Source: Salinibacterium sp. TMP30 | GTDB lineage: Bacteria > Actinomycetota > Actinomycetes > Actinomycetales > Microbacteriaceae | NCBI RefSeq assembly: GCF_038397785.1 | Contig: NZ_CP151642.1 | Coordinates: forward strand, 806,001-870,000 | DNA: 64,000 bases | Reading direction: 5' to 3' | Part shown: positions 54,806 through 64,000 of the stretch, in pieces | Layout of the letters: each line of letters opens with the position of its first letter | Numbering within the stretch: position 1 is the first letter of the stretch | Notes under the pieces: model-generated | Database searches by the model: none | The model's input: the letters and a program-made list of their open reading frames with translations, nothing else | What the model was told of the DNA's origin: nothing | Program-made: the position numbers and the translations under genes

Positions 54806-55822
54806 ATGACTCTTACTCTCGGATACAAAGCCTCAGCCGAACAGTTCGCCCCGCGTGAGCTTGTAGAGATTGCTGTCGCCGCTGAAGCCCACGGCATGGA
54901 AAGTGTCGCGGTCAGCGACCACTTTCAGCCGTGGCGTCATGAGGGTGGCCACGCACCATTCTCATTGAGCTGGATGGCGGCAGTGGGGGAACGCACGTCA
55001 ACAATTCGTATTGGTACGAGTGTGATGACCCCGACCTTCCGCTACAACCCTGCCGTGTTGGCGCAGGCTTTCGCCACGATGGGGTGCCTCTACCCGGGCC
55101 GAATCATGTTGGGGGTGGGAACGGGTGAGGCGCTCAATGAGGTCGCGACCGGATTCCGTGGTGCTGGGGCACAGGACTGGCCAGACTTCAAAGAACGATT
55201 CGCTCGCCTGCGCGAATCAGTGCGCCTCATGCGTGCGTTGTGGAGCGACGACCGGGTGTCGTTCGAGGGAGACTACTACTCCACTCAGGACGCGAGCATT
55301 TATGATCGACCCGATCAGCCCATCCCGATCTACATTGCTGCAGGTGGGCCCATGGTTGCGCGGTATGCGGGGCGTGCGGGTGATGGTTTCATTTGTACCT
55401 CGGGTAAGGGCATGGCGCTCTACAACGATCAGCTCATCCCCGCAGTCAAGGAGGGGGCCGAGAAGATGGATCGAAAGTTCGAAGACATCGATCGGATGAT
55501 CGAAATCAAGCTCTCCTATGACACCGATGCTGAGCTCGCGCTTGAAAACACTCGATTCTGGGCGCCGCTTGCGCTCTCCAAAGAGCAAAAGCACGACATT
55601 ACTGACCCGATGGAGATGGAGCGGACGGCGGATGCGCTGCCGATCGAGCAGATTGCCTCACGATGGATTGTGGGCAACGACCCCGACAAGGTTGTTGAGG
55701 AAATTCGCCCCTATGTGGATGCAGGACTCAACCATTTGGTATTTCATGGGCCGGGTGGCGACCAGCGTCGCTTCCTCGAACTCTTCGAACGCGACATCGC
55801 GCCGCGATTGCGGGCGCTCTAG
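54806..55822 (+). CDS. fgd: F420-dependent glucose-6-phosphate dehydrogenase
   Basis: 338 residues, very close in sequence to mycobacterial Fgd1. It oxidises glucose-6-phosphate with coenzyme F420 and is the main source of reduced F420. The start [17 protein letters not shown], the catalytic His39 in [10 protein letters not shown], Trp43 and Glu108 in GTGEALNE, and the Lys/Arg phosphate site region are conserved. A CAGAAT box ends 6 bases before the ATG (leaderless). A second F420 enzyme and cofE lie just downstream, so the host makes F420. Confidence 0.95.
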   Translation: MTLTLGYKASAEQFAPRELVEIAVAAEAHGMESVAVSDHFQPWRHEGGHAPFSLSWMAAVGERTSTIRIGTSVMTPTFRYNPAVLAQAFATMGCLYPGRIMLGVGTGEALNEVATGFRGAGAQDWPDFKERFARLRESVRLMRALWSDDRVSFEGDYYSTQDASIYDRPDQPIPIYIAAGGPMVARYAGRAGDGFICTSGKGMALYNDQLIPAVKEGAEKMDRKFEDIDRMIEIKLSYDTDAELALENTRFWAPLALSKEQKHDITDPMEMERTADALPIEQIASRWIVGNDPDKVVEEIRPYVDAGLNHLVFHGPGGDQRRFLELFERDIAPRLRAL

Positions 55823-55857
55823 CCCATCCTCGGTGCGCTTGCCGGTGCAGAGCACAA

Positions 55858-55888
55858 CGACCGCCGCCGGGTGTTTCGGCGACGGTCG
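55858..55888. terminator. bidirectional hairpin after fgd
   Basis: CGACCG-C-CGCCG (55858-55869) pairs with CGGCG-A-CGGTCG (55877-55888), 11 pairs with one mismatch. It lies between fgd and the convergent small gene. Confidence 0.65.
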
Positions 55889-55898
55889 CGTAGGGCGC

Positions 55899-56093
55899 TC
55901 ATCGGATGATGAAGCGCGGGTAGCTCTGTTCCTCGAGTGCTCTGGCATTCGTCAGGCGTTCACGGCGGAGCTGATGTTCGGCCCGAGCGGCAACCGAGAG
56001 GGTGGAGCGTGGGTGCCGAGGGCGCCTGCTCCAGGTGATGAGGGCGACACCGAGATGTAGCGCGATTCGGTCGATTGCTCCGACTCGGCGCAC
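55899..56093 (-). CDS. small basic protein, possibly N-terminally frameshifted
   Basis: 64 residues from a GTG at 56093: IDRIALHLGVALITWSRRPRHP followed by a charged helix rich in Arg, Glu and Gln (AARAEHQLRRERLTNARALEEQ). Small proteins with this one-helix-plus-basic-coil layout are frequent in Microbacteriaceae; no function is known. The GTG has no ribosome site. A second frame starts at ATG 56176 (MNDTMTTKPGRRYH) with a weak GAGAAAA upstream and would supply a normal N-terminus, so a single frameshift may separate the two parts. The bidirectional hairpin beyond its stop supports a real gene. The remaining bases up to 56377 appear to be promoter region only. Confidence 0.5.
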   Translation of the reverse strand: MRRVGAIDRIALHLGVALITWSRRPRHPRSTLSVAARAEHQLRRERLTNARALEEQSYPRFIIR

Positions 56094-56377
56094 ACGGCGT
56101 TGCGGTTTTGGCGATCAGTTGACTGTTCAGGTGGGTGGTACCGGCGACCAGGTTTGGTCGTCATCGTGTCGTTCATGAGTTTTCTCTTTCACTAACGATG
56201 TGCGGCGTGTGGGCGCACTAAAGTGCGACCGGTGTACGCAAAAACTTGACTTCTCGGGTGTGTCGAGCCGGGTGGTGCTCCGTGAGCGCCGCCACCGCCA
56301 GAATCGGTCGGCGGAAATCGCTAACCAGTTATGCGGAGAGAGCGCGCGCACGGTGTCGTCCGCGCAACAATAGACAG

Positions 56378-57391
56378 ATGTCTGCATCCGTTTCTGCGCC
56401 CCACATTGGTTATGCGGCAATGCTCGAGCGGTTTCATCCGCTCGAGGTGCTGGAGTTTGCTCAGCACGCAGAGTTGCGCGGATTTCGCGGAGTGATGGCC
56501 GCCGACCACTATCAGCCGTGGATTCCACAGCAGGGGCAAGCGTCGTTTGTGTGGAATGTGCTGAGCGCGCTTGGCCAGACCACGAGTGGAGACTTGGGCA
56601 CGGGGGTGACGGCACCGACGTTTCGGTGGCACCCGGCGATGGTCGCGCAGGCATCGGCGACGCTTTCGGCAATGAACCCGGGGCGGCACTGGCTGGGGTT
56701 GGGCAGCGGCGAGGCCATCAACGAACATGTGGTTGGTCAGTACTGGCCCGAAGCGCCCGAACGCATCAACAGGATGTTCGAAGCGGTCGACATCATCAAG
56801 AAACTATTCGCCTCGGGTCTTTCTGGCAAAGATGTTCGCCATGATGGCCAGTTTTATCGGCTCGAGTCGACCCGGCTGTGGACGATGCCAGAAGTAGCCC
56901 CCGAAATCTTGGTGGCTACAGCGGGCCCGGTTGCAGCGAAACGCGCGGGCAAGACTGTCGATGGGCTCATTACGGAGGCCGCGCCGCTGGAGAAAATCGA
57001 TGTACTCCTCAAGCGATTTGCCGAGGGTGCGCGTGAAGCGGGCCGCGACACCTCCCAGCAGAGCCGTGTGCTGCGGTTGCACCTCAGTTGGGCCGAGACT
57101 GACGAACAGGCGATGACGAATGCCCTCACCGAGTGGCCCAATGGCGGCCTGCGATTCGCAAAGAACGACATCCGATCGCCTTTTGAACTCGAACAACTCG
57201 CCCGTATGGTGCGCCCCGAAGATTTTGAGGGCCGGATGCCCGTGAGCGCCGACCCCGACGTGCACCGACGGTACATTCAGGGGTATCTCAACGCGGGCTT
57301 TGACCGCATCTACCTTCACAATGTTGGCCGCAATCAACGCGAATTTCTGGATGTGTTCGGTCGCAACGTGCTTCCCGCGCTCGTCAAGTAG
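56378..57391 (+). CDS. LLM-class F420-dependent oxidoreductase (TIGR03557-like)
   Basis: 337 residues, a bacterial luciferase-like barrel. [22 protein letters not shown] (His at the F420 site), [23 protein letters not shown] and [15 protein letters not shown] align with Fgd, but the sugar-phosphate site is not conserved, so the substrate differs and is unknown. The ATG at 56378 is chosen as AACAAT ends 6 bases upstream and the family begins here; a longer frame reaches 56246 with poor composition. It is followed by cofE after 32 bases. Confidence 0.88.
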   Translation: MSASVSAPHIGYAAMLERFHPLEVLEFAQHAELRGFRGVMAADHYQPWIPQQGQASFVWNVLSALGQTTSGDLGTGVTAPTFRWHPAMVAQASATLSAMNPGRHWLGLGSGEAINEHVVGQYWPEAPERINRMFEAVDIIKKLFASGLSGKDVRHDGQFYRLESTRLWTMPEVAPEILVATAGPVAAKRAGKTVDGLITEAAPLEKIDVLLKRFAEGAREAGRDTSQQSRVLRLHLSWAETDEQAMTNALTEWPNGGLRFAKNDIRSPFELEQLARMVRPEDFEGRMPVSADPDVHRRYIQGYLNAGFDRIYLHNVGRNQREFLDVFGRNVLPALVK

Positions 57392-57423
57392 TGACGGTGG
57401 CGGCAATGCCGCACACTAGTAGC

Positions 57424-58227
57424 GTGAGAATGAGCGTATGGGCTGTGCCCGGCATCCCCGAGATTGTGGCCGGAGTCGACCTCGTCGAGGTGATCGCGAC
57501 CGCACTCATTGCCGACTCTGGCGACGCCAAGTCTGGTGGTCTTGAGGATGGCGACATCCTGACGGTGACCTCCAAAATCGTGAGCAAAGCTGAGGGCCGC
57601 ACAGTGCAGGCTGCCGATCGCGAACAGGCCATCACCGACGAGACAGTGCGTGTAGTTGCGTCACGTGAGCACCCGAATGGTGTGACGCGCATCGTTGAGA
57701 ACCGGCTCGGTTTGGTGATGGCGGCTGCCGGCGTCGACTCAAGCAATACCCCCGATGGCATCGTGTTATTGCTTCCGCTCGACCCGGATGCGACTGCGCG
57801 TCGCCTGTGCGCAGGCCTGAGAGACCGTTTTGGCGTTCGCGTCGGTATCGTCATCACTGACACTGTTGGTCGCCCCTGGCGCAGAGGGCAGGCTGATATC
57901 GCAATCGGAGCGGCAGGCATCCGTGTGCTTGACGATTTGCGAGGCACTGTTGATGCATCGGGACGGCTGCTCGCAGTGAGTGTGACGGCAGTTGCTGACG
58001 AGCTTGCCGCAGCGACCGATCTGGTCAAAGGGAAGGCGGGCGGATTGCCCGTTGCGGTCGTCCGTGGTCTTGGCCATCAACTTGCCGACCTTGATGCTGC
58101 TGGTGCGCGTTCACTGGTGCGGATCGGCCCAGACGATATGTTCAGCATGGGCACGAAGGAGGCGTGGATGGCGGGTTTCGATGAAGCCTACGACGACGTT
58201 CCGCTAGCGAAAGACACAGCTTTCTAG
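57424..58227 (+). CDS. cofE: coenzyme F420-0:L-glutamate ligase
   Basis: 267 residues, single-domain CofE. It adds gamma-linked glutamates to F420-0. [68 protein letters not shown] and [26 protein letters not shown] are the conserved blocks. In mycobacteria the same activity is the N-terminal half of FbiB, fused to a nitroreductase-like domain; that domain is absent here. Start at GTG 57424 (CACACT 6 bases upstream) or ATG 57430. Confidence 0.92.
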   Translation: MRMSVWAVPGIPEIVAGVDLVEVIATALIADSGDAKSGGLEDGDILTVTSKIVSKAEGRTVQAADREQAITDETVRVVASREHPNGVTRIVENRLGLVMAAAGVDSSNTPDGIVLLLPLDPDATARRLCAGLRDRFGVRVGIVITDTVGRPWRRGQADIAIGAAGIRVLDDLRGTVDASGRLLAVSVTAVADELAAATDLVKGKAGGLPVAVVRGLGHQLADLDAAGARSLVRIGPDDMFSMGTKEAWMAGFDEAYDDVPLAKDTAF

Positions 58228-58262
58228 GAACATTAACAGGCGACCGTCGAGAGACTTGGCCT

Positions 58263-58268
58263 TACTCT
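58263..58268 (+). promoter_or_regulatory. -10 box TACTCT, leaderless start of the PLDc_N gene
   Basis: TACTCT is followed by 6 bases (GAGCAG) and the ATG at 58275, the same hexamer as at recG. Confidence 0.5.
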
Positions 58269-58274
58269 GAGCAG

Positions 58275-58631
58275 ATGGGCATGACGATCACATTTGCGAT
58301 CTTCGCGATGATGGTCTTCGTGCTGGTCGACCTCGCGCTGATCCCTGAATCGCGGATACAGAATCTCGGTCGAGTCAAGTGGATTCTTGTCGTGATCTTC
58401 TTGCCGCTCCTCGGCAGCATTTTCTGGTTGACGATGGGGCGCGAATATGGCCGTCCCGTTGCGGCCACCAGTTCTGATTCGCCCCATAGTGGCGAAACAC
58501 TCGTGACATCCGACACGAGTGAGACACCAGCGGAGCCTAGCCAGCTCGCCGCCGAGGCCGAGTATTTTCAGAAACAAGAGATGATTCGCGAACTCGAAAG
58601 GAAGCTGCGCGAGCGGAAGCAATTGCCGTAG
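58275..58631 (+). CDS. PLDc_N domain membrane protein
   Basis: 118 residues with two membrane helices (ITFAIFAMMVFVLVDLALI and ILVVIFLPLLGSIFWLTMG) that form the PLDc_N domain, named from the N-terminus of cardiolipin synthases but here free-standing. A Ser/Thr-rich linker and a coiled-coil tail (EAEYFQKQEMIRELERKLRERK) follow. Members of this type are frequent in actinobacteria without known function. TACTCT ends 6 bases before the ATG. Confidence 0.85.
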   Translation: MGMTITFAIFAMMVFVLVDLALIPESRIQNLGRVKWILVVIFLPLLGSIFWLTMGREYGRPVAATSSDSPHSGETLVTSDTSETPAEPSQLAAEAEYFQKQEMIRELERKLRERKQLP

Positions 58632-58657
58632 TGCACGAGCGCTGACAGACTCGATGA

Positions 58658-59653
58658 ATGGATGATGTGAGTTCCACACCAATGCCCGATGATGTGTTCC
58701 ACTATCACTGTGCTGCAATCGTGCGCAGCGTTTCCACTGTGATCGACGGTAAGGCTGATGCCGTTCGACTGGCGCTCACCGTTCTGCTCGCGGAGGGCCA
58801 TCTTCTCATTGAAGACGTTCCCGGAGTGGGTAAGACGATGCTTGCTCGGGCGCTTGCCCGCAGTGTCGACTGCTCGGTGTCGCGAGTTCAGTTCACGCCC
58901 GACCTGCTGCCTGCTGACATCACCGGGGTCTCGGTGTACAACCAGAACACGCGGGAGTTTGAGTTCAAGAAGGGCCCAGTTTTCGCGAACATTGTCATCG
59001 GTGACGAGATCAACCGCGCGAGCCCTAAGACTCAGTCTGCGCTTCTCGAGTGCATGGCGGAGTCGAGTGTCACCGTCGATGGTCACACCTATGAACTCAC
59101 GAGCCCGTTCATTGTTGTTGCAACGCAAAACCCGATCGAGATGGAGGGCACGTATCCATTGCCTGAGGCTCAACGGGATCGCTTTATGGCACGAATTTCG
59201 ATGGGCTATCCGGATGCCGACGCTGAGTTGGCCATGCTGCGCTCACGCGAACTCACAAGCCCACTCGATTCGGTCACTCCGGTGGTGACGGTAGAGCAGT
59301 TGCGCGAGCTGATCGCTACGGTGCGCCGGGTGTTCGTGAGCACTGCGGTTGAGGAATATGCGGTGGCGATTGCTCAGGCCACACGTCGTGACCGTGAAGT
59401 GCGTGTTGGTGCAAGCCCCCGAGCGACGCTTCACTTGGTACGCGCGGCCAAGGCACGCGCCGCGATCGATGGCCGTGATTTCGTGCTGCCCGACGATATC
59501 GACGCGCTAGCTGTCACTGTTTTGGCGCACCGAATGATTCCTGCTCGACACACGGGCGACACTGCCGCGGTGTTGTCGGGGCATTCAATCGCTGACATAG
59601 TTGAGCGAATTGTGGCGGAGACTCCAGTCCCTGTCGTCGCTGTCGCCTCTTAG
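58658..59653 (+). CDS. MoxR family AAA ATPase
   Basis: 331 residues. Walker A GHLLIEDVPGVGKTMLARALA, Walker B VIGDEINRASPKTQSALLE, sensor VVATQNPIEMEGTYPLPEAQRDRFMARI, and the C-terminal lid with ASPRATLHLVRAAKARAA. MoxR proteins act as chaperones for partner proteins; DUF58 and transglutaminase genes directly downstream form the usual three-gene unit. CAGACT ends 6 bases before the ATG, suggesting a leaderless transcript. Confidence 0.95.
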   Translation: MDDVSSTPMPDDVFHYHCAAIVRSVSTVIDGKADAVRLALTVLLAEGHLLIEDVPGVGKTMLARALARSVDCSVSRVQFTPDLLPADITGVSVYNQNTREFEFKKGPVFANIVIGDEINRASPKTQSALLECMAESSVTVDGHTYELTSPFIVVATQNPIEMEGTYPLPEAQRDRFMARISMGYPDADAELAMLRSRELTSPLDSVTPVVTVEQLRELIATVRRVFVSTAVEEYAVAIAQATRRDREVRVGASPRATLHLVRAAKARAAIDGRDFVLPDDIDALAVTVLAHRMIPARHTGDTAAVLSGHSIADIVERIVAETPVPVVAVAS

Positions 59654-59663
59654 GGCGCATCTG

Positions 59664-61034
59664 ATGCCCCGCGCACGACTGTGGCGATCGATCCGTGTTG
59701 TGGTTGGCAGTGCGCGCCTTACGCGTCGTGGTGGTGTATTTATGGCGCTCGGGGGAGTTGCAATTGTCGCCGGCTTTGCGGCGGGTATGCCGGTGTTGTT
59801 ATATGTCGGCTGCTTCGCCATCGGACTGCCCGCTGTTGCCACATTTTTTGTTCGTACGCGAGAGTCGGCGCTCACCGTGTCTCGTCGGTTTTCGTTCCCG
59901 GTGGTTGAGGCGGGAAGCACTACGGCGGTCACGTTGCGCGTCGACAATCACTCGCGGCGTGCCACTACGAGGGTGCAGTGGCGGGACGGTCTCCCGTGGC
60001 GTCCCTGGGTGACAGCCAGTGGGTGGCTTCCCCGGTTGTCGGTGAAAACCCGATTGGCCAGTGATCGAAGTGCTGCACAACTCTCGTACTCATTGACACC
60101 AACAAAGCGGGGCATTTTTGAGATCGGCCCGCTCGTTGTTGAGGCCACTGATCCGTTCGAACTGGCGTGGGGGGCGTGGAAGGTTGGCTCTGTTACCTCA
60201 CTAATTGTGACGCCTCGGGTGGTACCGCTGGCGACTACGGCGCTCATTGCGCAGTCGGGTGATGGCGAGGCACGCGTTGTGCAGCGCCGATCAGCGGGCG
60301 ACGACGATGATGCGATGACGCGGGAGTATCGTCGGGGCGACGCCATGCGTCGGGTGCATTGGAAGGCATCCGCACGGCACGGCAGCCTCATGGTTCGCCA
60401 AGAGGAGCAGCACAGCTATCCCGAGGCGCGCATCATCGTGGATACCCGGCTCGAAGGCTACCCGGATGCCAGTAGGGCTACCGCGCTGCGCGAGGTCGGC
60501 GGCACTGTCGTCTCTCCCGCGCACAGTGCGCGCTTCGAGTGGGTCGTGACCATGCTGGCATCGGCGGCAGTTCAATTGCGTCGTGAGGGATTCCTTGTCC
60601 AGATCATTGAGACCGGCCAGTCACAACTGACGGATGCCGCCACGTTGCACCGCAGGTCGTCTGCTGAGCAAGAGCTCCTCACCAGGCTCGCGGCTCTGGC
60701 CCCGATCGAGATTCCCGCTGAGTGGTGGGGTGAACCGTCTTCGCGTTCGTTTGCACGCGGTCCAGTGATTGCTCTGGTTGCTAATCCTGAGCCGGCGACC
60801 GTCGATTTTTTGCTGAGTCAGACGACGAGCAATGTAGTCGCGGTTGCGTTTGTGGTTGAGACCACGTCTGGCTTTGGTGATCGAGAACGTTTTGGCTCGG
60901 CACAGCGCCCACCTCTGGCGGAGGAGCTGCGCGCAGCAGGCTGGAAGGTCATTTCGGCGCAGTCTTTCGACGATGTCGCGGATGTGTGGAACCTGTTTGT
61001 CGCGGAATCGAGGGTAGCCCGTGAGCGCCACTGA
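59664..61034 (+). CDS. DUF58 domain protein
   Basis: 456 residues. Two membrane helices near the N-terminus (VFMALGGVAIVAGFAAGMPVLLYVGCFAIGLP) precede an immunoglobulin-like beta region, and the DUF58 core shows in EYRRGDAMRRVHWKASARHGSLMVRQEEQ and AVQLRREGFLVQIIE (von Willebrand-A-like end). It is the standard partner of MoxR, and its role in wall or surface assembly is presumed. Start at ATG 59664, 10 bases after moxR; the 3' end overlaps the next gene by 14 bases. Confidence 0.9.
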   Translation: MPRARLWRSIRVVVGSARLTRRGGVFMALGGVAIVAGFAAGMPVLLYVGCFAIGLPAVATFFVRTRESALTVSRRFSFPVVEAGSTTAVTLRVDNHSRRATTRVQWRDGLPWRPWVTASGWLPRLSVKTRLASDRSAAQLSYSLTPTKRGIFEIGPLVVEATDPFELAWGAWKVGSVTSLIVTPRVVPLATTALIAQSGDGEARVVQRRSAGDDDDAMTREYRRGDAMRRVHWKASARHGSLMVRQEEQHSYPEARIIVDTRLEGYPDASRATALREVGGTVVSPAHSARFEWVVTMLASAAVQLRREGFLVQIIETGQSQLTDAATLHRRSSAEQELLTRLAALAPIEIPAEWWGEPSSRSFARGPVIALVANPEPATVDFLLSQTTSNVVAVAFVVETTSGFGDRERFGSAQRPPLAEELRAAGWKVISAQSFDDVADVWNLFVAESRVARERH

Positions 61035-63243
61035 GGTAGCACGGTCGACGAGTGTCGAACGTCACACTGAAGGGGTGCGTGCGTGGTCCTTGGCGGGCGT
61101 CATGGCGCTGGCGGTAGGAGTTGCAGCGAGCAGCCTGGGTGCAGTACTCACTGAGGGCGCCTGGTGGTTTCCCTTCATGGCCGTAGTTCTGGTGACATTG
61201 GCAACAGCCACCGCTGTTCGGCGCATCCGACAGCGGGCGATTCTGGGTTCAGTGGCCGCATTCGTTGCCGCAGCAATCCTCCTTGTGCTCATGTTTGCCG
61301 CCGATACGGCCGTTGCAGGCGTCGTGCCCACGGGGGAGACCTTTGCTCGTTTTGCGCAGCTTGTGCGCGATGGTGACGAGTCGATCGTGAATCAGCGTTT
61401 TCCTGCGGATGCTGAAACCGGGATCGTATTTCTTATCTGTTTGGGTGCTCTGGCCGTGACACTCGCGATGGATGCCGCGGCGTTCGTGCTGCGCAAACCG
61501 GCGCTTACCGGCATCCCGTTGTTGATTTTGTTACTCGTGCCCAGCTTTGTGCGCAGCGAGCTGCATGATGCGTTTGTTTTTGCTGTGACCGCACTGGCCT
61601 ATGTCGCAATTTTGTTGGTCGCGTCAGAGCGGGCCGGGGCGCGGGTGGCGTGGCCGCTCGTGTCGGCAGCACTGGTGATTTCTCTCATTGTTCCGGTGCT
61701 CCTGCCGAGTGCTGAGCTTGCGGCAGAAGTGGGCAATCGTCCGGGTCTGATTTCGACCGGCGTGAATCCGATTATCAATTTGAGTAGCGACCTCCGTCGC
61801 AACGCACCGCTGCTGGCTCTGAGATACATGACCGAGGGTACTGGCGAGTATTTGCGGGTTGCCGTGCTCGACGAGTTTGGGGATGACACCTGGAAGCCAT
61901 CGGAGGGCGAAGATCTCCGCAGCGGCGAAATTGAGACTTTCGCGGCGCCTACTGGCCTCACTGCGGAGGTGCCCCGCACCGAAAACGTCATGCAGGTCGA
62001 GATTGCGCGCATCCGCGGCAAGTATCTGCCGGTGCCCTACGCGTCGACAGGCATCTCGGGGTTGCAAGGTAGTTGGAGTTGGGAGCCCGAAGGCCTCACA
62101 GTTTCTACCACAAACGCTAACTCGAAAGACCAAGAGTATGAGGTGTCGTACATCACGCCGGCACCATCGATCGAACAGCTCGAGGCAGCCCCCACGTCAC
62201 TTCCCGAAGGATTCGAGAAGTACTTAGCGCTGCCCGAAACGTTGCCGGATGTCGTGGCCGAAACGGCGCAACAAGTGGCAGGCGCTGCACCTACTCGGTT
62301 TGATCAGGCGCTTGCGCTGCAATCCTTTTTCAAGGACGGCGACTTTGCGTACTCCGAGAATGCGCCGCTGACCGAGAACTATGACGGTTCTGGTGCTGCG
62401 GTGCTCGGTGAATTTCTGAGCGCCAAGAGCGGATACTGCGTGCACTTTGCTTCAGCGATGGCGGCGATGGCGCGCACACTCGACATCCCTGCGCGCGTCG
62501 TGGTTGGTTTTACGCCAGGGCAAAAGAAGGCTGATGCGGAGACCGATGAGGTCAATTTCGTGGTCTCGACCGACAACCTGCATGCGTGGCCAGAACTGTA
62601 TTTTCCGACGATCGGATGGATCCGCTTCGAGCCGACGGTGTCGGTCGGTTCCGAACCACGATTCGCGCAGAGTATTGCCGACGACCCCAGCACTCCTGAT
62701 GTCGACGAGTCACAGCCGGAGCCCGCCGCGACTCCCGCACCGACATCCACGGCCACATCCGGAGCGCGCCCTGATTTGCCACTCGACGAGCAACCGACAA
62801 CTCCCTCTACAGGTCCGCTAGCGGCATCCCCATTCTGGTGGTTGCTGCTCGCGCTACCGGTTCTGTTGTTTATTCCCGCGCTCGTGCGGGTGGTTCGTCG
62901 GGGGCTGCGTCTCGCGGCAGTCTCACGAGGAGCCGTAGCTCCCGCGTGGCGTGAAGTGCGCGATACAGCAACAGACCTGGGCTTCGATCTCAGCGCCACC
63001 GCAACGCCACGGCAGCAGTATGAGCACTTAGCTGCCGGCTTGGGAGCATCGGGTGCTAAAACGCTCGCGGCGCTTCTGGCCAGTGTGGAGACCGCAGCAT
63101 TCAGTCCACGAGATACCCGCGTGCGCCCGGGCGCGGTGGCGGCCGCACTGACATCGCTGAGAGCATCCGCAACGTGGCGAGCTCGGGTGCGTGCTCGCTG
63201 GGCGCCACGCACGGCCTTCGGTCCGGTGGACCGGAGATCCTAG
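61021..63243 (+). CDS. membrane transglutaminase-like protein (TgpA type)
   Basis: 740 residues. About six membrane helices lie in the first 230 residues, followed by an outside domain with the transglutaminase core: catalytic Cys in AKSGYCVHFASAMAAMARTLDIPARVVVGF and His in NLHAWPELYFPTIGWIRFEPTV. A Pro/Thr-rich linker, another membrane helix (FWWLLLALPVLLFIPALVRVV) and a cytosolic helical DUF4129-like tail close the protein. In this three-gene unit the enzyme is thought to act on cell-surface proteins or wall. GTG start at 61021, overlapping the DUF58 gene. Confidence 0.9.
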   Translation: MSATEVARSTSVERHTEGVRAWSLAGVMALAVGVAASSLGAVLTEGAWWFPFMAVVLVTLATATAVRRIRQRAILGSVAAFVAAAILLVLMFAADTAVAGVVPTGETFARFAQLVRDGDESIVNQRFPADAETGIVFLICLGALAVTLAMDAAAFVLRKPALTGIPLLILLLVPSFVRSELHDAFVFAVTALAYVAILLVASERAGARVAWPLVSAALVISLIVPVLLPSAELAAEVGNRPGLISTGVNPIINLSSDLRRNAPLLALRYMTEGTGEYLRVAVLDEFGDDTWKPSEGEDLRSGEIETFAAPTGLTAEVPRTENVMQVEIARIRGKYLPVPYASTGISGLQGSWSWEPEGLTVSTTNANSKDQEYEVSYITPAPSIEQLEAAPTSLPEGFEKYLALPETLPDVVAETAQQVAGAAPTRFDQALALQSFFKDGDFAYSENAPLTENYDGSGAAVLGEFLSAKSGYCVHFASAMAAMARTLDIPARVVVGFTPGQKKADAETDEVNFVVSTDNLHAWPELYFPTIGWIRFEPTVSVGSEPRFAQSIADDPSTPDVDESQPEPAATPAPTSTATSGARPDLPLDEQPTTPSTGPLAASPFWWLLLALPVLLFIPALVRVVRRGLRLAAVSRGAVAPAWREVRDTATDLGFDLSATATPRQQYEHLAAGLGASGAKTLAALLASVETAAFSPRDTRVRPGAVAAALTSLRASATWRARVRARWAPRTAFGPVDRRS

Positions 63244-63290
63244 GCCAGGGTCGTGAAGCGCGCGGGCTAGGCCGGGTTTGCGAACCGAAC

Positions 63291-63310
63291 GCTTTAGGCC
63301 GGGCTAAAGC
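63291..63310 (-). terminator. hairpin at the end of the ABC ATPase gene
   Basis: GCTTTAG (63291-63297) pairs perfectly with CTAAAGC (63304-63310) around GCCGGG. It covers the stop codon of the minus-strand gene and lies in the short convergent gap with the transglutaminase gene. Confidence 0.4.
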
Positions 63311-64000
63311 CGATGAGCGGCCTGCCGGTGACGGGGTTCCGCAGAATGGATGCTCGCACCCCATACACCTCGGCGATCAGCGCCTCCGTGAGCACGGTTT
63401 CGGTCGCGCCCGCCGCCACAACGCGGCCTTGGGACAGCACAATGATGTGGTCGCAGTAGCTCGCGGCAAGAGAGAGATCGTGTAGCGCAGCCAGTACCGT
63501 CACGCCGGTCGTGCGCAAGTGCGCCAGTAGGTCAAGAACCGAGAGTTGTGCGGCAATGTCGAGGTGGTTTGTTGGCTCGTCGAGGGCGAGCAATTGGGGT
63601 TGTTGAGCAAGAGCTCGCGCGAGCATTACGCGCTGCTTTTCGCCTCCGGAAAGGCTCTGGAACTCGCGTTCGCGAAACGCTGACATCCCGACGGTAGCGA
63701 GACTTTCGGCAACCACCGCTGCAGATTCTGCAGAATCCGCTTCCCACATCGACTGGTGGGGGAGCCGGCCCAATTGCACAACCATGTCCACGGTCAGAGC
63801 AGAGTCTGTTGTGGCATCCTGCTCCACGAATGCTGCAAGGCGAGCGCGTTGTCGCCGCGGCATCCCGAGCAGATCGTCGCCGTCAAAGTGAACTGAACCA
63901 GATGCCGGCGACTGCACTGCCGTGAGTGCGCGCAGCAGGGTGGACTTTCCGGCACCGTTGGGGCCCACGAGCGCACTCAGCGACCCGCGAGAAACTGTGC
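63294..64000 (-). CDS. siderophore/heme-type ABC transporter ATPase, N-terminus beyond window
   Basis: 235 residues are visible and the frame stays open to the edge, reading SLSALVGPNGAGKST, so about 25-30 N-terminal residues are missing. Walker A GPNGAGKST, signature SLSGGEKQRVMLARALAQQP, Walker B LLALDEPTNHLD and the H-loop LAALHDLSLAASYCDH are complete. The order and the C-terminal ETVLTEALIAEVYGVRA match the FecE/FhuC/HmuV group that drives uptake of Fe-siderophores, heme or cobalamin. Its permease and binding-protein genes should lie outside the right edge. Confidence 0.93.
   Translation of the reverse strand, partial: TVSRGSLSALVGPNGAGKSTLLRALTAVQSPASGSVHFDGDDLLGMPRRQRARLAAFVEQDATTDSALTVDMVVQLGRLPHQSMWEADSAESAAVVAESLATVGMSAFREREFQSLSGGEKQRVMLARALAQQPQLLALDEPTNHLDIAAQLSVLDLLAHLRTTGVTVLAALHDLSLAASYCDHIIVLSQGRVVAAGATETVLTEALIAEVYGVRASILRNPVTGRPLIGFSPA

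Overview
The window comes from the chromosome of a moderately high-GC actinobacterium, most likely a member of the Microbacteriaceae. The clues are F420-dependent enzymes next to cofE, an LAxTG (class E sortase) surface protein, DUF6458, DUF3515, DUF2510 and excalibur domains, MurA with the leuCD genes, and many genes that appear to be transcribed as leaderless mRNAs. Gene density is high, and many neighbours overlap by 1-4 bases or by their 3' ends. I see no transposase, phage integrase, CRISPR array or rRNA.

Layout. 0-4.9 kb: an operon on the minus strand encodes a DAB-type inorganic carbon accumulation system (dabB, dabA), a P-II-like protein and a DUF6671 protein cut by the window edge. 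A small winged-helix regulator is encoded divergently. 5-10.2 kb: peroxiredoxin, tRNA-Lys, a cupin, an LAxTG-anchored surface protein, a secreted M23 peptidase and a glutamine-amidotransferase-like hydrolase. 10.3-12.6 kb: trehalose synthesis (otsA-otsB). 12.6-30.3 kb: branched-chain amino acid synthesis (ilvD, ilvB, ilvH, ilvC, leuB, ilvE) with serA, an FAH-family protein and gltX. It is interrupted between ilvC and serA by about 6 kb of accessory genes (DUF1353, Pr6Pr, a ThiF-like protein without its zinc cysteines, an MFS exporter with a divergent TetR, a META lipoprotein, DoxX).

30.3-43.3 kb: a thioredoxin-reductase-like enzyme, tRNA-Gln, a membrane-tethered HNH nuclease with an excalibur domain, a large DUF5671-repeat membrane protein, a TetR-MFS operon with a clear operator, an MBL hydrolase, a lipid kinase, a lipoprotein, tRNA-Glu, a decayed DsbA-like gene, a yybP-ykoY manganese riboswitch in front of terC, and an amino acid dehydrogenase. 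43.4-49.8 kb: leuC-leuD-murA-plsC-gpsA-ddl, a tight operon joining leucine synthesis to envelope precursor synthesis. 49.8-54.8 kb: DUF3515 lipoprotein, thiL, rsmD, recG, coaD. 54.8-58.2 kb: F420 genes (fgd, an LLM-class oxidoreductase, cofE). 58.3-63.2 kb: PLDc_N protein, then MoxR-DUF58-transglutaminase. The right edge holds an incomplete siderophore/heme-type ABC ATPase.

The most notable points are the DAB operon with its P-II-like and DUF6671 partners in an apparent heterotroph, the manganese riboswitch, and a recurrent TANNNT box placed 6-7 bases before the start codon of at least thirteen genes. That box allowed several start codons to be chosen.
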